In this document: piece by piece, positions 44,150-56,874 of the stretch | How positions within the stretch are numbered: position 1 is the stretch's first letter | Layout: each line of letters begins with the position of its first letter | Origin: Colletotrichum lupini | Lineage: Eukaryota > Ascomycota > Sordariomycetes > Glomerellales > Glomerellaceae | Assembly: GCF_023278565.1 (NCBI RefSeq) | Contig: NC_064680.1 | Coordinates: 930,001-994,000, forward strand | Direction: 5' to 3' | Length of the DNA stretch: 64,000 bases | Notes under the pieces: model-generated | Databases searched by the model: none | The model's input: only the letters and a program-made list of their open reading frames with translations | Told to the model about the DNA's origin: nothing | Position numbers and translations under genes: made by a program

Positions 44150-46093
44150 ATGGCTTCCGCAGACGAGCTCAAGGCTCTCGGCAACAAGGCCATTGCCGAG
44201 AAGAACTTTGACGAGGCTGTGTAAGTTTGTCTCTGCTTCCACCCCATATTCACGCAGCTGACGGAGTCCCAGCGCCAAGTTCACCGAGGCTATTGAGATT
44301 CAGCCCGACAACCACATCCTCTACAGCAATCGCTCCGCAGCCTATGCCTCCAAGAAGGACTGGCAAAACGCCCTGAACGATGCCAAGAAGACTACCGAGA
44401 TCAAGCCCGACTGGCCCAAGGGATGGGGACGTCTGGGAACAGCGCAGTACGGTCTGGGTGACCTCCTCGCCGCCAACGATGCGTACGAGGAGGGCCTCAA
44501 GGTCGACCCTAACAATGCCGGTCTGAAGAAGGATCTCGCTGCCGTCCAGAAGGCGATGAAGTCCGAGGCTGGTGGTGGTACGTGAAAGACACCAACAAAG
44601 AAAAGAAAAAGGACCATGCTGACTGACTTACAACAGACGCTGGTGACCCGATGGGTGGCCTCGGCAACATGTTCAACGACCCCCAGCTCGTCCAGAAGCT
44701 CGCCGCGAACCCCAAGACGGCCGGTTTCCTCGCCGACCCCGCCTTTATGGCCAAGCTCCAGCAGATGAAGGCGAACCCCTCGGCTTCACCCGATCTGTTC
44801 AGCGACCCCCGCATGCTGCAGGTCCTTGGTGTCCTGATGGGCGTCGACATGCAGATGGGTATGCCCGACAACATGCCCGAGGACGCCGAGATGCGCGATG
44901 CTCCTCCCCCTCCCCAGTCGAAGCCTGCCGCGCCCAAGAAGGCCCCCACTCCCGAGCCTGAGCCCGAACCCGAAGAAGAGGACGAGGAGGCTATCGAGAA
45001 GAAGAAGGCCAAGGAGGCCGCTGACAAGGAGAAGGCCCTCGGTACCGAGAACTACAAGAAGCGCAACTTTGACGAGGCTATTGCACACTACACCAAGGCG
45101 TGGGAGCTGCACAAGGACATCACCTACCTCAACAACCTGGGTGCCGCGTACTACGAGAAGGGCGACTTTGACAAGGCCATCGAGACCTGCTCAAAGGCCG
45201 TCGAGGAGGGTCGCGAGATCTATGCCGACTTTAAGCTGATCGCCAAGAGCTACGCCCGTATCGGTACCGCCTACGAGAAGCAGGGCAACCTTGACCTTGC
45301 CATCGAGAACTACAAGAAGTCGCTGACTGAGCACCGCACCCCCGACGTGAACGCCAAGCTCCGCGCGGCAGAGCGCAACAAGATCGAGACTGCTCGCAGT
45401 GCCTACATCGACCCTGCCAAGGCAGAGGAGGCGCGTGAGGAGGGTAACAAGAAGTTCAAGGAGAGCGACTGGCCTGGCGCCGTGGCGTCGTACACTGAGA
45501 TGACGAAGCGTGCGCCCAACGACCCCAGAGGATACAGCAACCGCGCGGCGGCCTTTATCAAGCTGCTCGAGTTCCCCAGCGCCGTCGAGGACTGCAACAC
45601 GGCCATCAAGAAGGACCCGACCTTCATCCGCGGCTACATCCGCAAGGTGCAGGCCTTCCACGGCATGCGCGAGTACTCCAAGGCGGTGGATGCCTGCAGT
45701 GAGGCGTCCAAGGTTGACCTGGAGCACCACAAGGGCGCCAACGCGCGCGAGATTGAGCAGACGCAGCAAAAGGCCCTCAACGCCATGTACTCCGCGCGGG
45801 AGAACGAGACGGAGGACCAGACGCGGGAGCGTTTGGCAAAGGATCCCGAGGTAAGCATCCACAACCATGCGACCGGCACAGAGCGACCGGTTCCTTCCAT
45901 CCGCAACTAGCGACTAGTTTTGGCTAACTTTGTGCACTAGATCATGAGCATCATGAACGACCCCATCATGCAGTCTATCCTCCAGCAGGCACAGTCGGAT
46001 CCCGCTGCTTTGAACGAGCACATGAAGAACCCCGAGATCAGAGCCAAGGTGCAGAAGCTCGTAGCGGCGGGAGTTATCCGCGTCGGCCGGTAA
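44150..46093 (+). CDS. sti1: STI1/HOP Hsp70-Hsp90 co-chaperone
   Basis: Four exons: 44150-44220, 44273-44577, 44637-45850 and 45941-46093, giving 580 aa, the usual length for fungal STI1. Order of domains: TPR1 (about 1-110, starting MASADELKALGNKAIAEKNF), DP1 with Asp-Pro motifs (FNDPQLVQKL, LADPAFMAKL, LFSDPRMLQVL, about 135-195), and an acidic linker (PEPEPEPEEEDEEA). Then TPR2A (from ALGTENYKKRNFDEAIAHYT), TPR2B (from ARGN-like AREEGNKKFKESDWPGAVAS), and C-terminal DP2 (IMNDPIMQSILQQAQSDPAA). It bridges Hsp70 and Hsp90 through their EEVD tails during client transfer in the cytosol. The carboxylate-clamp Lys/Asn/Arg positions appear conserved (for example GNKAIAEKNF, NRSAAY, KGWGR). The last exon has a separate short reading frame and is needed for DP2. 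Confidence 0.97.
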
Positions 46094-46642
46094 GAAATCG
46101 GAGTGGCGTTGAGGTGAGGTGCTAGTGTGGGGAACGGGTGCGAAGGGAAGGAAAAAAGGTCACGCGTAATGGTTGGACGACGAAACGTTAAAAGGAGCTC
46201 ACTGGGTCATTTGTAGTGGTTGCAATGTGACCCCAACAACAGAGATATTCCACGTGAGTGCCCTCGGATGTCTTGGAGCGTGATGAATGACTTGCGCTGC
46301 CCCGCGAAAATGAGATATTGTAGTTTTTAAGCCAGAGGAGTAAGTGAACCTTTGAAATTTGTGAGACATGCCATGCCGGAATGAGGTTTGCAATGGCTTG
46401 GGGTTGTAGTGGTGTGCCAAGTGAGGCCGTAAATGTCGACCCGTGTAAGTGTCACCCGTTGATGAGAATTGTCATTCGAAAAGACATGAGTCGGTGCCTT
46501 GGCTCGTCCCATATTAGAAGTGCACTATTTGATACTTTCATGAGTTGGCAGATCTAAGTCGCAGGATTTAATTTGTTTCTCTTCTTACTGATACCCTCAC
46601 TTTGCTACGACAGTTACGCGTGTAGTTTCACCACCCACAATC
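46094..46642. other. Intergenic, no gene supported
   Basis: STI1 3' UTR and promoter of the ankyrin-CorA gene. Short frames on the minus strand have no domain. Confidence 0.5.
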
Positions 46643-49600
46643 ATGGACTCACCCATGAAAGAAGGTATGTCTCAAGCCACTCATCTCATCTCATCTCAGC
46701 CTCATCATCTCAGTCCAAGACTAACACCGCATACAGCATACGTCCAACTCATCGAAGTCATCGCAAAAGACACCACAGACCCAGCCGCAACAGAAACCCA
46801 CGTCCGCCAACTCATCGCATCCCTCCCCTCCGTCCTCCGCGCCCGCGACGACGACCAGCGAACAGCCCTCCACCACGCCGCCCGCCTAGGCCGCACCGCC
46901 CTCCTCGTCGCCATCCTCGAAGCCAACCCCGACTCCGACGTCGACGTCCGCGATGTAGATCGCTGTACGCCTTTACATCTTGCCGCGCGTAACGGGCATG
47001 AAGGGTGTGTTGCGGCGTTGGTGTGCGAGGCGGGAGCGGACGTGAGAGCCGAGGAGAGTTTTCTGGAGACGCCGCTTCATGAGGCGAGTCGGGGCGGGTA
47101 TGCGCGGATCGTGACGCTGTTAATTGAGAATGGGGCGGTTGTCGATGCGCCGAATCGAGATTTGGGGACGAGTTTGCATATTGCTGCGAGGAGGGGGAAT
47201 GAGGATGTCATTAGGGTTTTGCTTGAGGCTGGTGCAAATCCGGGTACGAGAGATGCTGTTGGGGATACGCCGCTTCATGATGCTGCTAGGGGTGGGCACG
47301 AGGGTGTGGTGATGATGTTGTTGGGGACGGGGTCCGTTTCTATTGAGGCGCAGAACGCGAATGATTTTACGCCGTTGAGCGTTGCTGCGCGCCATGGGCG
47401 GGAGGCGATTGTGAGGATGCTGGTGGAGCAGGGTGCGGACGTCGATACCATGAGCAACGAGTACTGCACGCCCCTTCACCAAGCTGCTTCCGAAGGCCAC
47501 GATGGCGTCGTTCGTATCCTCATCGCCGCGGGCGCGGATGTCGATTTGCAGGATAAAGACGACCAGACTCCCCTCCACGCGGGCGTCATGTTCGAGCACG
47601 AGGCTGTCGTCGCCTCGCTGCTCGCCGCGGACGCGGATGTGGATGTCCGGGATACGGAGGACTGTACGCCACTGCACCACGCCGTGAAGAACGAGAACAA
47701 GAGGCTCGTGAGGGATCTATTGGAGGCTGGGGCGGATCCGACTGTGATTTCGTCGACGGGGGAGACGCCGCAGAGTTTGGCCAAGTTGCTGAACCGCAAC
47801 TCGATTGCGGATTTGTTCAACTCGCCGCAGGTCGTGCCGAAGCAGAACGTCGGACTCGATGTCTTTGGTGTTTTTGCGGCGGCCGGTGTTGGGATGGGTG
47901 GAGGTAGTGGTGGCGGGAGAGTGAAGAAGACGCGCCCGCCGTCGAGACCGAATCAGGAGGCGGAGATGGAGGCGTGTAAGCACTTTAAGGGGTTGTTCTG
48001 GTGTCCTTCTTCGGAATGCAGTTTCGAGAGTCTGAGTGTGTGGGATTTGCTGTATGATTCCGAGACGGAGGTTAAGTTGTGTCCGAGGCCGCCTCCGCCC
48101 CCGATGACGCCGCCGATGCCTGTGGCGTTGCCGGCGCTGTCTCCACACTCGGCCGAGACGCCGGTCCGGAGCCCCGTCGGATCACCCACACGAAGCCCCG
48201 CGCGGTCGAGAGCGCATTCGAGAGCACAGAGTCCCGCGGGGAGTCCGAGGCTCTCGCCTCTTCAGACGCCGTCTCACTCGCCGCCGCATTCGCCTCTGTT
48301 TCAACCTCCTGGGAGCCCTGGGTTGAAGATGAAGGAGATGAGGAAGCACGTCAGCCAGCAGCGCCGCAAGAGTTCGCATACGACCGGTGGTGGTGGTGAT
48401 GGTAGTAGCGGCGGTACTGCACGCATCACTAACAGCCACAAGGAAGGCCACAGGCCTATCAAGCGGTGGTTCCATCTTCCTGCCAACAACGTCGCGTGGG
48501 TGATGGACCTCGTGCAGCGGATTTGCGCCGTGGACGGGCGGCCGGATGCCGAGTGTAACCGGATGATTGCGTTCATCGAGGAGACGTTTCAGGAGATTCG
48601 GATCAGTGCGCCCTACCGGAAGCCGCATTTTCGGATGGAGGCTGCTACGGCTGCTGCTGCTGCCGGTGCGGCGACGGATGGGAGTGGTGGGACTGGGATG
48701 CCGGAGGTGAGTCTCGGGCCGGAGGTGACGGGAGGAACATCGCCGACCGGACCGGCAGCAGCAGCGGCGCCGCCGAGGTCGCAAATGTTCTCTTTGGTAC
48801 TCCCCGTCATCGACGTCGATATCGACGAGGGCACGAAGAGGAGTCTCCAGGACGTACACATCGGGGATGAAGCCAAGGTCTTTCGCCCGATGGAACTGAT
48901 CGGCGGCGGCGCGGCAGCCGTCCCGACAGCAGCAGCAGGCAACGATAGAAGAGCGCCACCGGTCCAGAGGCCGCACCCTCTCAGCGCGATGCCGACGAAT
49001 CTGCAGCACTACCTCTTCCCCCATCTAGCGCACTTTGACGCCATGGCCAAGATGCGCGCGACGTTTACGAAGTCTGAGCTGCATGTCCCGAGATCGCTGG
49101 ATCAGTCGTACCACGAGAGTCTCAGCGCGAGCGATCTTGCGCTGCGAAACGAAAGCCAGGTGCTATTCCGCTATCTTCGGCGCGTCGAGGGCCGACTGGC
49201 TGCTTCCGCTGCCTCCGCCGCAGGCACGACGCCAACGGGAACCACAGCAGCCGGGTCGTCGACTGCAGGTGACACGATTGCAGAGGACGTACTAGGGAAG
49301 CAACCTCTGACCGAAGACGGCATCGCGTCGACGAGGGTGCATCAGCAGCAGCAAAAGACGCAACATCAACAAAACCCGTTTGATCGGCATGCGCAGAGGG
49401 CGTATTCGAGGCAGAGCAGCTCCAAGCAGAAGAAGACGGACGGGACCAAGGCGGAGCTGGGGAGGATGGCGGGGAGGCAGGATCAGGCGAGTAGTGTGCA
49501 GGCCAAGATTTCGCGGGAGAAGAGGAGGATGGACACGGAGAGGAGGAAGCAGATTTTGGTTGTTGCGCAGCTTTGGATTTGGAGGATTGATGAGCGTGAG

Positions 49601-51258
49601 TCCTTCTCTATTCCTCCATCGTGACTTGTCCTGCGCAGGCAGTATTTGAAAGACAGAGGACGGAGCCGGTGACTTTGGATGTTTCTCGGTGGTTTACGAA
49701 AGCTGACAATACTTTTGTTCTACAGACACCATCATCACCGCGTTCCCTGATCGTTGGGATAACAAGAACGCCAAAACATTATTGAACCAGATCAAGCACC
49801 GCGTGCTGGGAACCAGGGACATGCGATCTGAGAACACGGACATGATGCGTGTTGTGGAGAGTATCCTGGAGAGCGCGGTGGAATACAGTGAGGAGGAATT
49901 TCACTTCCAATTCGAAGGGCCGCGTAGTTACTGTAACATCTTTGCGGCCTCCATTGCTCACGTTGTAAGTTTCTCTGTCTGTCTTTGCTGGCGGGTATAG
50001 TCATCTACCTAGAAAAAGGGGGTAAACTTTGTGACAAGAGGTCAATCTTAGCTGACTTTGATACCAAAAAACCAGTCCAACGAAGCAATGAAGCGCTACG
50101 CCAACTTCAAAGCCTCCATCAGCAAAATGGGCACCTCAAAGACGGTCCTCGACGACCTTCGCGCCGAGATTGAGCTCCTGCAGGAGATTGATGACGTCCG
50201 GGAGGAGATCAACATGATCAAGCGGGTTCTCCGGTCGCAGGAGCGGGTCTTTGACGGATTCCGTGAGGCGGAGGCGGAGCGGATTGGGAGTTTATGCGGC
50301 GGAGTCGGAGCCGGGGAGAAGCAGGGTGGTGTTGTAAAGCCGTATAAGCACCCGACGCTGGACTTCTTCAAGAGGTTGGAGGAGGATGCGAATCGGGTTC
50401 GGGATTCGGTGAGTACTGGATTCCGCGTGAAGGTGTCTGCATGACTGCATCTGGGGAGCGTTTGCTATTGGGTACGTGTGGCTGACTGGGTGGTAGATTA
50501 CAACTTTGCTAGATTTGAGACAGAGAGAGGCGAATATCGAGGAGGCGCTGTCTGCGAGCGAGCAGTCGAAAATTCTCTTCATCTTTACCGGGGCGACGGT
50601 CGTCTTTGTAAGTTGATGTCCCTCTTTCGCCTGTTTACATCAGGAATAGCAAAGCTGACTTTTGCAGGCTCCATTGTCTTGGGCAACAGGTACGCTGGCT
50701 TAAGACGACGCCTCCTTTGAGAATGTCCTAGAGACAATATGTAGGAAGAGACTGATTATCTTCAACAGGCATCTTCGACATCTCCATCGAAGGCGTTCCA
50801 TCGCCGATCAGTCCCGGAACTCTCATTCTGACATGTGGTAAGTTTCCCCTGGCCACAACCAACCCCCTCTGCCCAAACGACTGACCAACACAACCCCAGT
50901 GCTAAGTCTAGTCGCCACCCTCCTCCTCATCGCCCTCTCCCTCCAGATCTACGAATTCGTCACCACAGGCAAAGCGAAGCAGCTCTACCGACGCGTCTCC
51001 AACTTCTTCGAGGTCCGCAAGCTGGAGAAGCTGGCAGCCGCGAACCAGAGCAAGTCGCCGCCCTCGTCGCTCGGCGCGTCGACGCAGCTGAGCAGGCTGA
51101 GGAGGTCGTCTCTCTCGCAACCTGTCGCTAGCACGACGGCCAACGAGAAGAAGAAGATGCAGAGTGTGAGGAGGCGGCTTGCTGCGTTGAGAACGAGGGG
51201 CAGGGGGTTAGGGCGGGATCGGGATGAGGAGAGGGAGGTTACTGGGAAGCAGGTTTGA
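46643..51258 (+). CDS. Ankyrin-repeat / CorA-like membrane protein fusion
   Basis: Eight exons: 46643-46664, 46737-49595, 49726-49964, 50076-50408, 50497-50607, 50668-50689, 50769-50837 and 50900-51258, giving 1337 aa. Residues about 40-375 contain about ten ankyrin repeats (RTALHHAARLGRTALLVAIL, CTPLHLAARNGHEGCVAALV and so on). A short Cys-containing segment (CKHFKGLFWCPSSECSFESL) and a Pro/Ser-rich linker follow. Then comes a soluble region with PIKRWFHLPANNVAWVMDLV, as in CorA-type N-terminal domains. A coiled-coil (LRQREANIEEALSASEQSKI) leads to two membrane helices around FIFTGATVVFAPLSWATGIF and LSLVATLLLIALSLQIYEFV. The GMN signature after helix 1 in Mg2+-transporting CorA proteins is absent; the corresponding stretch reads WATGIFDIS. 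The first intron is 72 bp and in frame, so an intron-retained protein would also be open. Transport activity is uncertain. Confidence 0.9.
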
Positions 51259-53242
51259 TGATGGGATGGATAGACAGGGCAAATGTCTTTTAGAACCGGC
51301 ACAGAGAAGCGCTATTAATTGTGTATGATAAAGTCGCTTTTCTGATAACTAGACTTTGCGTACATTTGATGAAGCGGGTTTATTATTGTTACAATGTAGT
51401 CTGAACAAAGCGCGAGTCTATCTGGTGTTCCGTGCCGCTGACCCGGAGGAGGCCTATGAGCCGCATCCGCGTATACGGTATACCTTACTTTATAGGAGAC
51501 ATTAGGGTTGGCTTCATAAATTGAGGTACTGTTTCAGTATTTGTGTCCAGCATGCTCTTTAGGTGGCACCAATGTCATTTCACCCGCGCTTTAGTCTCTT
51601 TGGTCTTGCGAGGGATGTCGTTACGAAACTTGTCATGACAAAGAACTTGGGCAAGGAGTCAGCCTTCTTTACAATCACTACGCATCTCTTTCCGCTATCA
51701 GGCTACCTTTACATACTAGGTGGCACCTCTGGCTGGTACCAAGCAATCGTGAAGTGTGAAGTCCCCTCAACATGGCCAGCCTTATACTTCAGGGGAATCA
51801 CGGACATGAGTGTCAAAGACACCACCATTTTCTCACCCTTGGCAGCTTGATCAAGTTACGTAGGAGGGACCATATAGCTTGATAATTATGCTCGCTTGCT
51901 AAGTACTAATCACTCCAGGCTTGTAGACCAGCCCAACAACAGGGGTGACTCCAGTCTTCCACATCCATGGCAAGCAGATCTATGCATACCAAGGTGCATC
52001 GGCACGATCGGCTCGGTCAAACGCCTTGAGCTCGGCCGAGTCAATCTGAAGCCGTCGATTAGAAGTCCAGATGCTGTTCATGATCCTCGGCCTTCTCGGT
52101 CTTCCTCGCTCTTACGGATTTTAATGAATGCGAATGAAACTCTGGACAACCTCTTCTTCAAAGGCTAAAAGTTGTTAATGACTTCAGCGCTTGAGAAGAG
52201 ACATTAGGTGCCGATTTTATCAGATTGTCTGATAAAAAGTTCCCTAGTTGCAAATCGTAGAGTCTTACCAGCTTGTCTGCTAGCCGCAAGAGTTGGTGAT
52301 GTACTGCGACGAGTGAGGGAAGACATTACATCCCCACTTCAATCTCATTGAACCGGAATGCACATAGCTCATAGTGTCGATACCCCATGATCCTATTTCA
52401 GGTGCAAGGGAATCAGCGATCAAGGTCAGTAGTACCCCTTTCTTGGTTCCAGGGTGATGCTGATTCCTAGAAGTGTGAGAACGCACATGCGAATAGATTC
52501 ATAAGCCAATTGCCTACCGGCACAAAGTCGACCCGTCTGCAGTCAGCACACATCATCAAGAACAGGCGCAGCACACGGACACATTGTTACAGTTGGTTTT
52601 GGACAACTGTCCGCTACCTTACTCAAGACTTCACGGGCGAAGCAGATATCGGGAAAAAGTAACAGCTTGGAGGTCAGAACCGGACTTTAACAAAAACCCC
52701 GATCGACGCTACGGCTAACCTAGTTGCATACACTTGCATACAGATAGGTCGACACTAGGACCGCCATATTACCGCTTCCGGCACGCATTTCGGGCGTACA
52801 TCCCTCCCACTGCACAGCCCTACCGGTGCAGGGATCGGACTTTTGCCAAGATCTCTGAAAACTCCGGTCGCTGACTTGGACTACCACCAGTCCATCGCAC
52901 ACGGCATCAGACGAAGGACGAGGACATAGCGAACAAGCCTCCCCCCAATGATCAATCCAAGACTTGCTGAGCCTTTACGGAACGCGAATACCCAACACTC
53001 TTCCAGTCACATTTCAACGGACTTGACTTCCTCTTATTAAATAAACCTCCGAGAATTGGTCTCCATCGTTTCCCCTCCATCCCACAGCCGTACCACTTAC
53101 GACCAAGACAGAGTCTTTAATCGGGAAGAACAGCGTCGTTCCGGCGGAGAAGTCAGAGAATTTCCAATATCCGCTCTTCTCATTAGGAGCATTCACAAAG
53201 GCCTTTGACAGCCCCGGGTCCGGTCACAGTCTACCCGTAACC
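51259..53242. other. Intergenic, no gene supported
   Basis: About 2 kb with only short frames lacking domains; the longest (51563-51850, plus) begins at GTG. Composition is ordinary. The end holds the leader of the regulator at 53243. Confidence 0.5.
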
Positions 53243-56074
53243 ATGTCTGCCGCTTCGTCTCCCACTCGATCGACGAAAAGTCCTTCGCCGGAGACCACCC
53301 GCGTCCCTTCTGTAGCCAAATGGGGCGCCGCCTGCGCGCCGTGTGCGACGGCAAAAGCAAAGTGTCTTCGATCCAATACGACGCCCGGGTCAAAGTGTGA
53401 TAGGTACGTTTGCGAGGCACAGCGTTCTTTATGCAGCCATCCCGTCCATGATCTCCCGGGTCATTACGCCTGCATAGGTGAGCCGGGGATTCCTTAAGAT
53501 CTCCGGGCCCGGGGGCGGATCTAGACGTTGTTTGTTCCACGGGAATGGCGTGTGGTGTGGTGGCTACCGTGACTCCATTGCAACCCGCCATGTCTTTGAT
53601 GGCCCAATGGCGGGAGTGGGAGAAGGACCCTAGGCGGCGCTTGTTGTCATTTTTGACTAACGGTTGTGTTGTTGTTGCGTGATAGATGTGAGCGGCTCTT
53701 CAAGCATTGTTCGGTTCAGATACACAGGCCAAGGAAGAAGAGGCAAAGCAGGCCGTCGTAAGTCACACTTCTCAATCTCGGACCCGCGTTCAGTCAAGGA
53801 TGCTGGATGGTTGCTGTCCAGTATGGCAAGCAACGCTAAGCCCTATACAAATGGGGGTTGTGGGATACCGAAGATTCTCTGTATCACTCATTCGGACGAA
53901 TCACTGAGACAAGATATCGCAGGAAAACAACACAGCTTGAAGAGCGTCTCAACCGCCTGGTCAACACCCTACGAGTATCAGGAAACGTGTCCACCCTCCC
54001 GAGTGGCCCATCCACCGGCCAGCCAGTGTTGCCTGGCCCATCAAGACACTCATACCCAATCTGCAATCCGCCAGTCTCCCTACTCTCAGGACAACCAATA
54101 CCGGCGGACTTCTACTCCCAAAGCCGCGTCTCACCTTGGGACGTCGAAGACCTCTCCGACGTCAGGCCTATCAACATCCCCGAGACCTACAACTCCTTCG
54201 TGCCCCCGACATGCATATGCAAGCCCGAGCCGGGGGAAGCCCCGCCGCCTCCCGACACGGACGAGAACCTCCTCAAGATCTACCGCACCAAGCTGGCGCC
54301 GTGCTTCCCCTTCGTGCTGGTGCCGGATGACGTCTCTGCCACTACGCTCGGCGCGACGAGGCCGTTCCTGATGGCTGCTATACGCATGGTCTCGTCTTAC
54401 CGAAGCATGAAGTCGATGCGGGGGCAGATGTATCGTCTCTTGAATCACGTTGCTGACCACCTGCTTCTACGATCCGAGAGGTCGTTTGATTTGCTGCTTG
54501 GATTGGTGGTTATGCTAGGCTGGTTTCATCAGCATTGCATCGCTCACGCTCAGCTTAATCAGCTTGTCTCGTTGGCTACGTGTCTTGTTGGTGAGCTGGG
54601 GCTTAAGAGGAGCCCTTGTTTGCCGGAGCGGACGAGGTTGTTGGTCATGCGGCCTTGGGAGTTGCGGGAACGCACGAATGAGGAGCGGAGGTTGCTATTG
54701 GCGGTGTGGTATCTCAGCTCATGGTAAGCTTCAATCCTTTTTAGAGGATAGAAGAGTGGTAGAACTGACATTTAATCCACAGCATCTCAATGGACATTCA
54801 CCAGATTGATTCTATGAGATATTCGGGGTACATGCAACAGTGTTTGCGAGAGCTTGAAGATGATGTAGAGTATGAGTCGGATATACATCTCGGATACATC
54901 GTTCGGATACAAAGACTCTGCGAGAGGATCTCGGACCTGAGGTCGAAAAACTATCTCGACGAAGAAGGGGATGAGAGTACTCGGGCGCCTCTCTCAGCCT
55001 ACGTGTCTGGCTTCAGAGCGGAGTGGAACAAACTCCAGACTAGCATGCCCCCTACCTTGAAGAACAACGGTCAGTTTGGCGTCCCCCAAATCACAAGCCG
55101 AAGCGAAAAACTGACAGACTATAGCCTACCTCCAAGTAAGAATGGCCACCCTACGGCTTCGCATTCACGAACCCCCCAGAATCGACGCCGAGCTCCTCGC
55201 CTCCCTCTCCAAATCCCTCGACTCCATCAGCGCAGGCTCTACATCCGCCCTCGACGCCTTCTACCAATCCAACGCAGCCCTCAAAGCCTGGTTCGAAACC
55301 TGGCTCTCCGTGCCTCAAGAATTCTTCTACTGCATCCCCATCTCGATAGCCTCGCACATGGTCTACGCCGTTATGATGATGAGTCGCTGGTCCTGGCTTA
55401 CAACAAGAGGCAAAACGCCGCCCGAGCCGCAGACAGACCCGTCGGACCCGTCAAAGGATAACCCCAATGTTGCACTGGCGGCCATGGAAGCTGCCATCAG
55501 CCCCAATACCCCCGCGTCTACGTCAACCCCGTCGGCTGAGACGAAGGGCTCCTCGCCGTGGCAGACGACGTTGCCCGATAAGGATCTGCCTCAGGTGCTG
55601 GCTGCGCTCAAGGCGCGTCTTTCTACGCAGCCTGACCTAATGCTTGATGTGGAGGGGTACCTCAACCGAATCGTGGCTCAGCTGCAGACTATTGACGCAT
55701 TGTACTCCGACATGTCTGTCGACGAGGGTGAGTGGCGCGGCAACATCTGGAGCCTGGGCGCGACGAAAGTCAAGATTGCGATGCTGAGGCAGCAGAGGTG
55801 GTCCAAGGTTATTGCGTCGCAGGCGGAGGAGCGGGAGCTCGAGATCCAGGGCGCGGGAGGCGAGCAGCTTGGGCTTGGTGAGATTGAGATGCAGGAGAAC
55901 TTCCTTGCCTCGTTGCAGATGCCCGAGTGGGATGCGAGTATGGTCTGGGATCCGCACACTTATTATGATCCCATGCCTCAGGACCCGGCGCTCTGGAGTG
56001 AGGTTGTTCCCGGGGATCAGGACTGGGGGACGATGGGGTCGCTGGGACACATGCCGGAGGGGAGATATATGTAA
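53243..56074 (+). CDS. Zn2Cys6 fungal-specific transcription factor
   Basis: Five exons: 53243-53403, 53686-53757, 53914-54723, 54783-55069 and 55125-56074, giving 759 aa. The zinc cluster has C31, C34, C41, C52, C55 and C62 and is split by an unusually long 282-bp intron between C52 and C55. A basic linker (RPRKKRQSRPS) and short coiled coil (TTQLEERLNRLVNTL) follow, typical of dimerising Gal4-type regulators. The middle region (LAPCFPFVLVPDDVSATTLG to RSERSFDLLLGLVVMLGWFH) fits fungal TF_MHR. The C-terminus is acidic and Trp/Asp-rich (MPEWDASMVWDPHTYYDPMP), suggesting activation. The second and third junctions were chosen to keep frame and are less certain than the others. The target is unknown; the neighbours are housekeeping-type genes. 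Confidence 0.85.
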
Positions 56075-56268
56075 CTTGTGTGGCTTGTAAGATAGAGATG
56101 TGAGAGTAGCTGTCTAGATTTCAACGAGGCTCATGATTTTATCAAATCTGGCATCGTGTCAAACCAGGCAATTAAGGTGCCCAAGACAATATTGTGGATA
56201 GAAGACTCCATCAGGAGATGTGGATCGGAAGAGGTACATAATCTGATTTTTGGCCAGAAAAGTCATCT
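56075..56268. other. 3' flank of regulator, upstream of tRNA
   Basis: Short AT-rich spacer with no coding signal. Confidence 0.4.
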
Positions 56269-56350
56269 GGCGTTGTGGCAGAGTGGTCTAATGCGCAAGA
56301 CTAGAAATCTTGTTCCTTCGGGAGCGTCTGTTCGAATCAGGCCAACGTCG
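56269..56350 (+). tRNA. tRNA-Ser (anticodon AGA)
   Basis: 82 nt. Acceptor GGCGTTG pairs with CAACGTC, with one G-U at position 2. The anticodon stem CAAGA/TCTTG encloses the loop CTAGAAA with anticodon AGA. A class II variable arm (TTCCTTCGGGAGC) and T arm (CTG TTCGAAT CAG) are present. Boxes A (TGGCAGAGTGG) and B (GTTCGAATC) are intact, and a T run follows at about 56354. No intron. Confidence 0.95.
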
Positions 56351-56874
56351 ATCTTTTGCTTTTTGTACTATCTGTCGTCCTGACTTCTCGTATTTCTATG
56401 GTGGTGAAATTTTTTTTGTTGTTTTCGTGGTCACCTGTTGTGTCTTGCAAAGCAATTGATCTGAACTCTAACCACTGGCTGGTGGTGGTTGTTACCCGAA
56501 AACTTTCCGCTTCACAACCATCCCTGTCACCTATCAAAAGTGGCTGCTTTCAAGCTTGTCACAAATCAAACATTTCGATCGTATCTTATTGGTGAATGAC
56601 TACCTTAGAGAGTAAGCCATTCTCTCAATTCGATATTCATTGGCAAATTGTGAGCGGCGAGCCGGTTCCCGAAGGCCTGAGTAGATGAAGGACGGGTTAA
56701 AGAGAGCCTTTTCATAACTCTCATCCCATTTATAGTGTAGGGCAGATATTCACCAAATGCGGATAAGACGGCAACTATTAGCTTCACACTCCCTGAGTTC
56801 CCGATGGCCGAACCAACACAACTCTTGAACAAACAACACAATTTCTTTAGTCTACTTGATTACGCGTCAAATAT
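56351..56874. other. Intergenic, 3' flank of GH125 gene
   Basis: No gene seen; T-rich just after the tRNA, compatible with polymerase III termination. Confidence 0.45.

Noticed and set aside
45191..45868. 225-codon minus-strand frame
   Set aside because: Antisense to STI1 exon 3; hydrophobic Leu/Val-rich translation is a shadow of GC-rich coding DNA.
46665..46736. Intron 1 of the ankyrin-CorA gene as coding sequence
   Set aside because: It is in frame and open, but has GTATGT...ACAG ends and a low-complexity His/Ser translation; treated as an intron, with retention left possible.
48182..49024. 280-codon minus-strand frame
   Set aside because: Antisense to the ankyrin-CorA gene, Arg-rich low complexity, no domain.
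51563..51850. 95-codon plus-strand frame in the 51-53 kb gap
   Set aside because: Begins at GTG, no ATG, no domain and no neighbouring exon to join.
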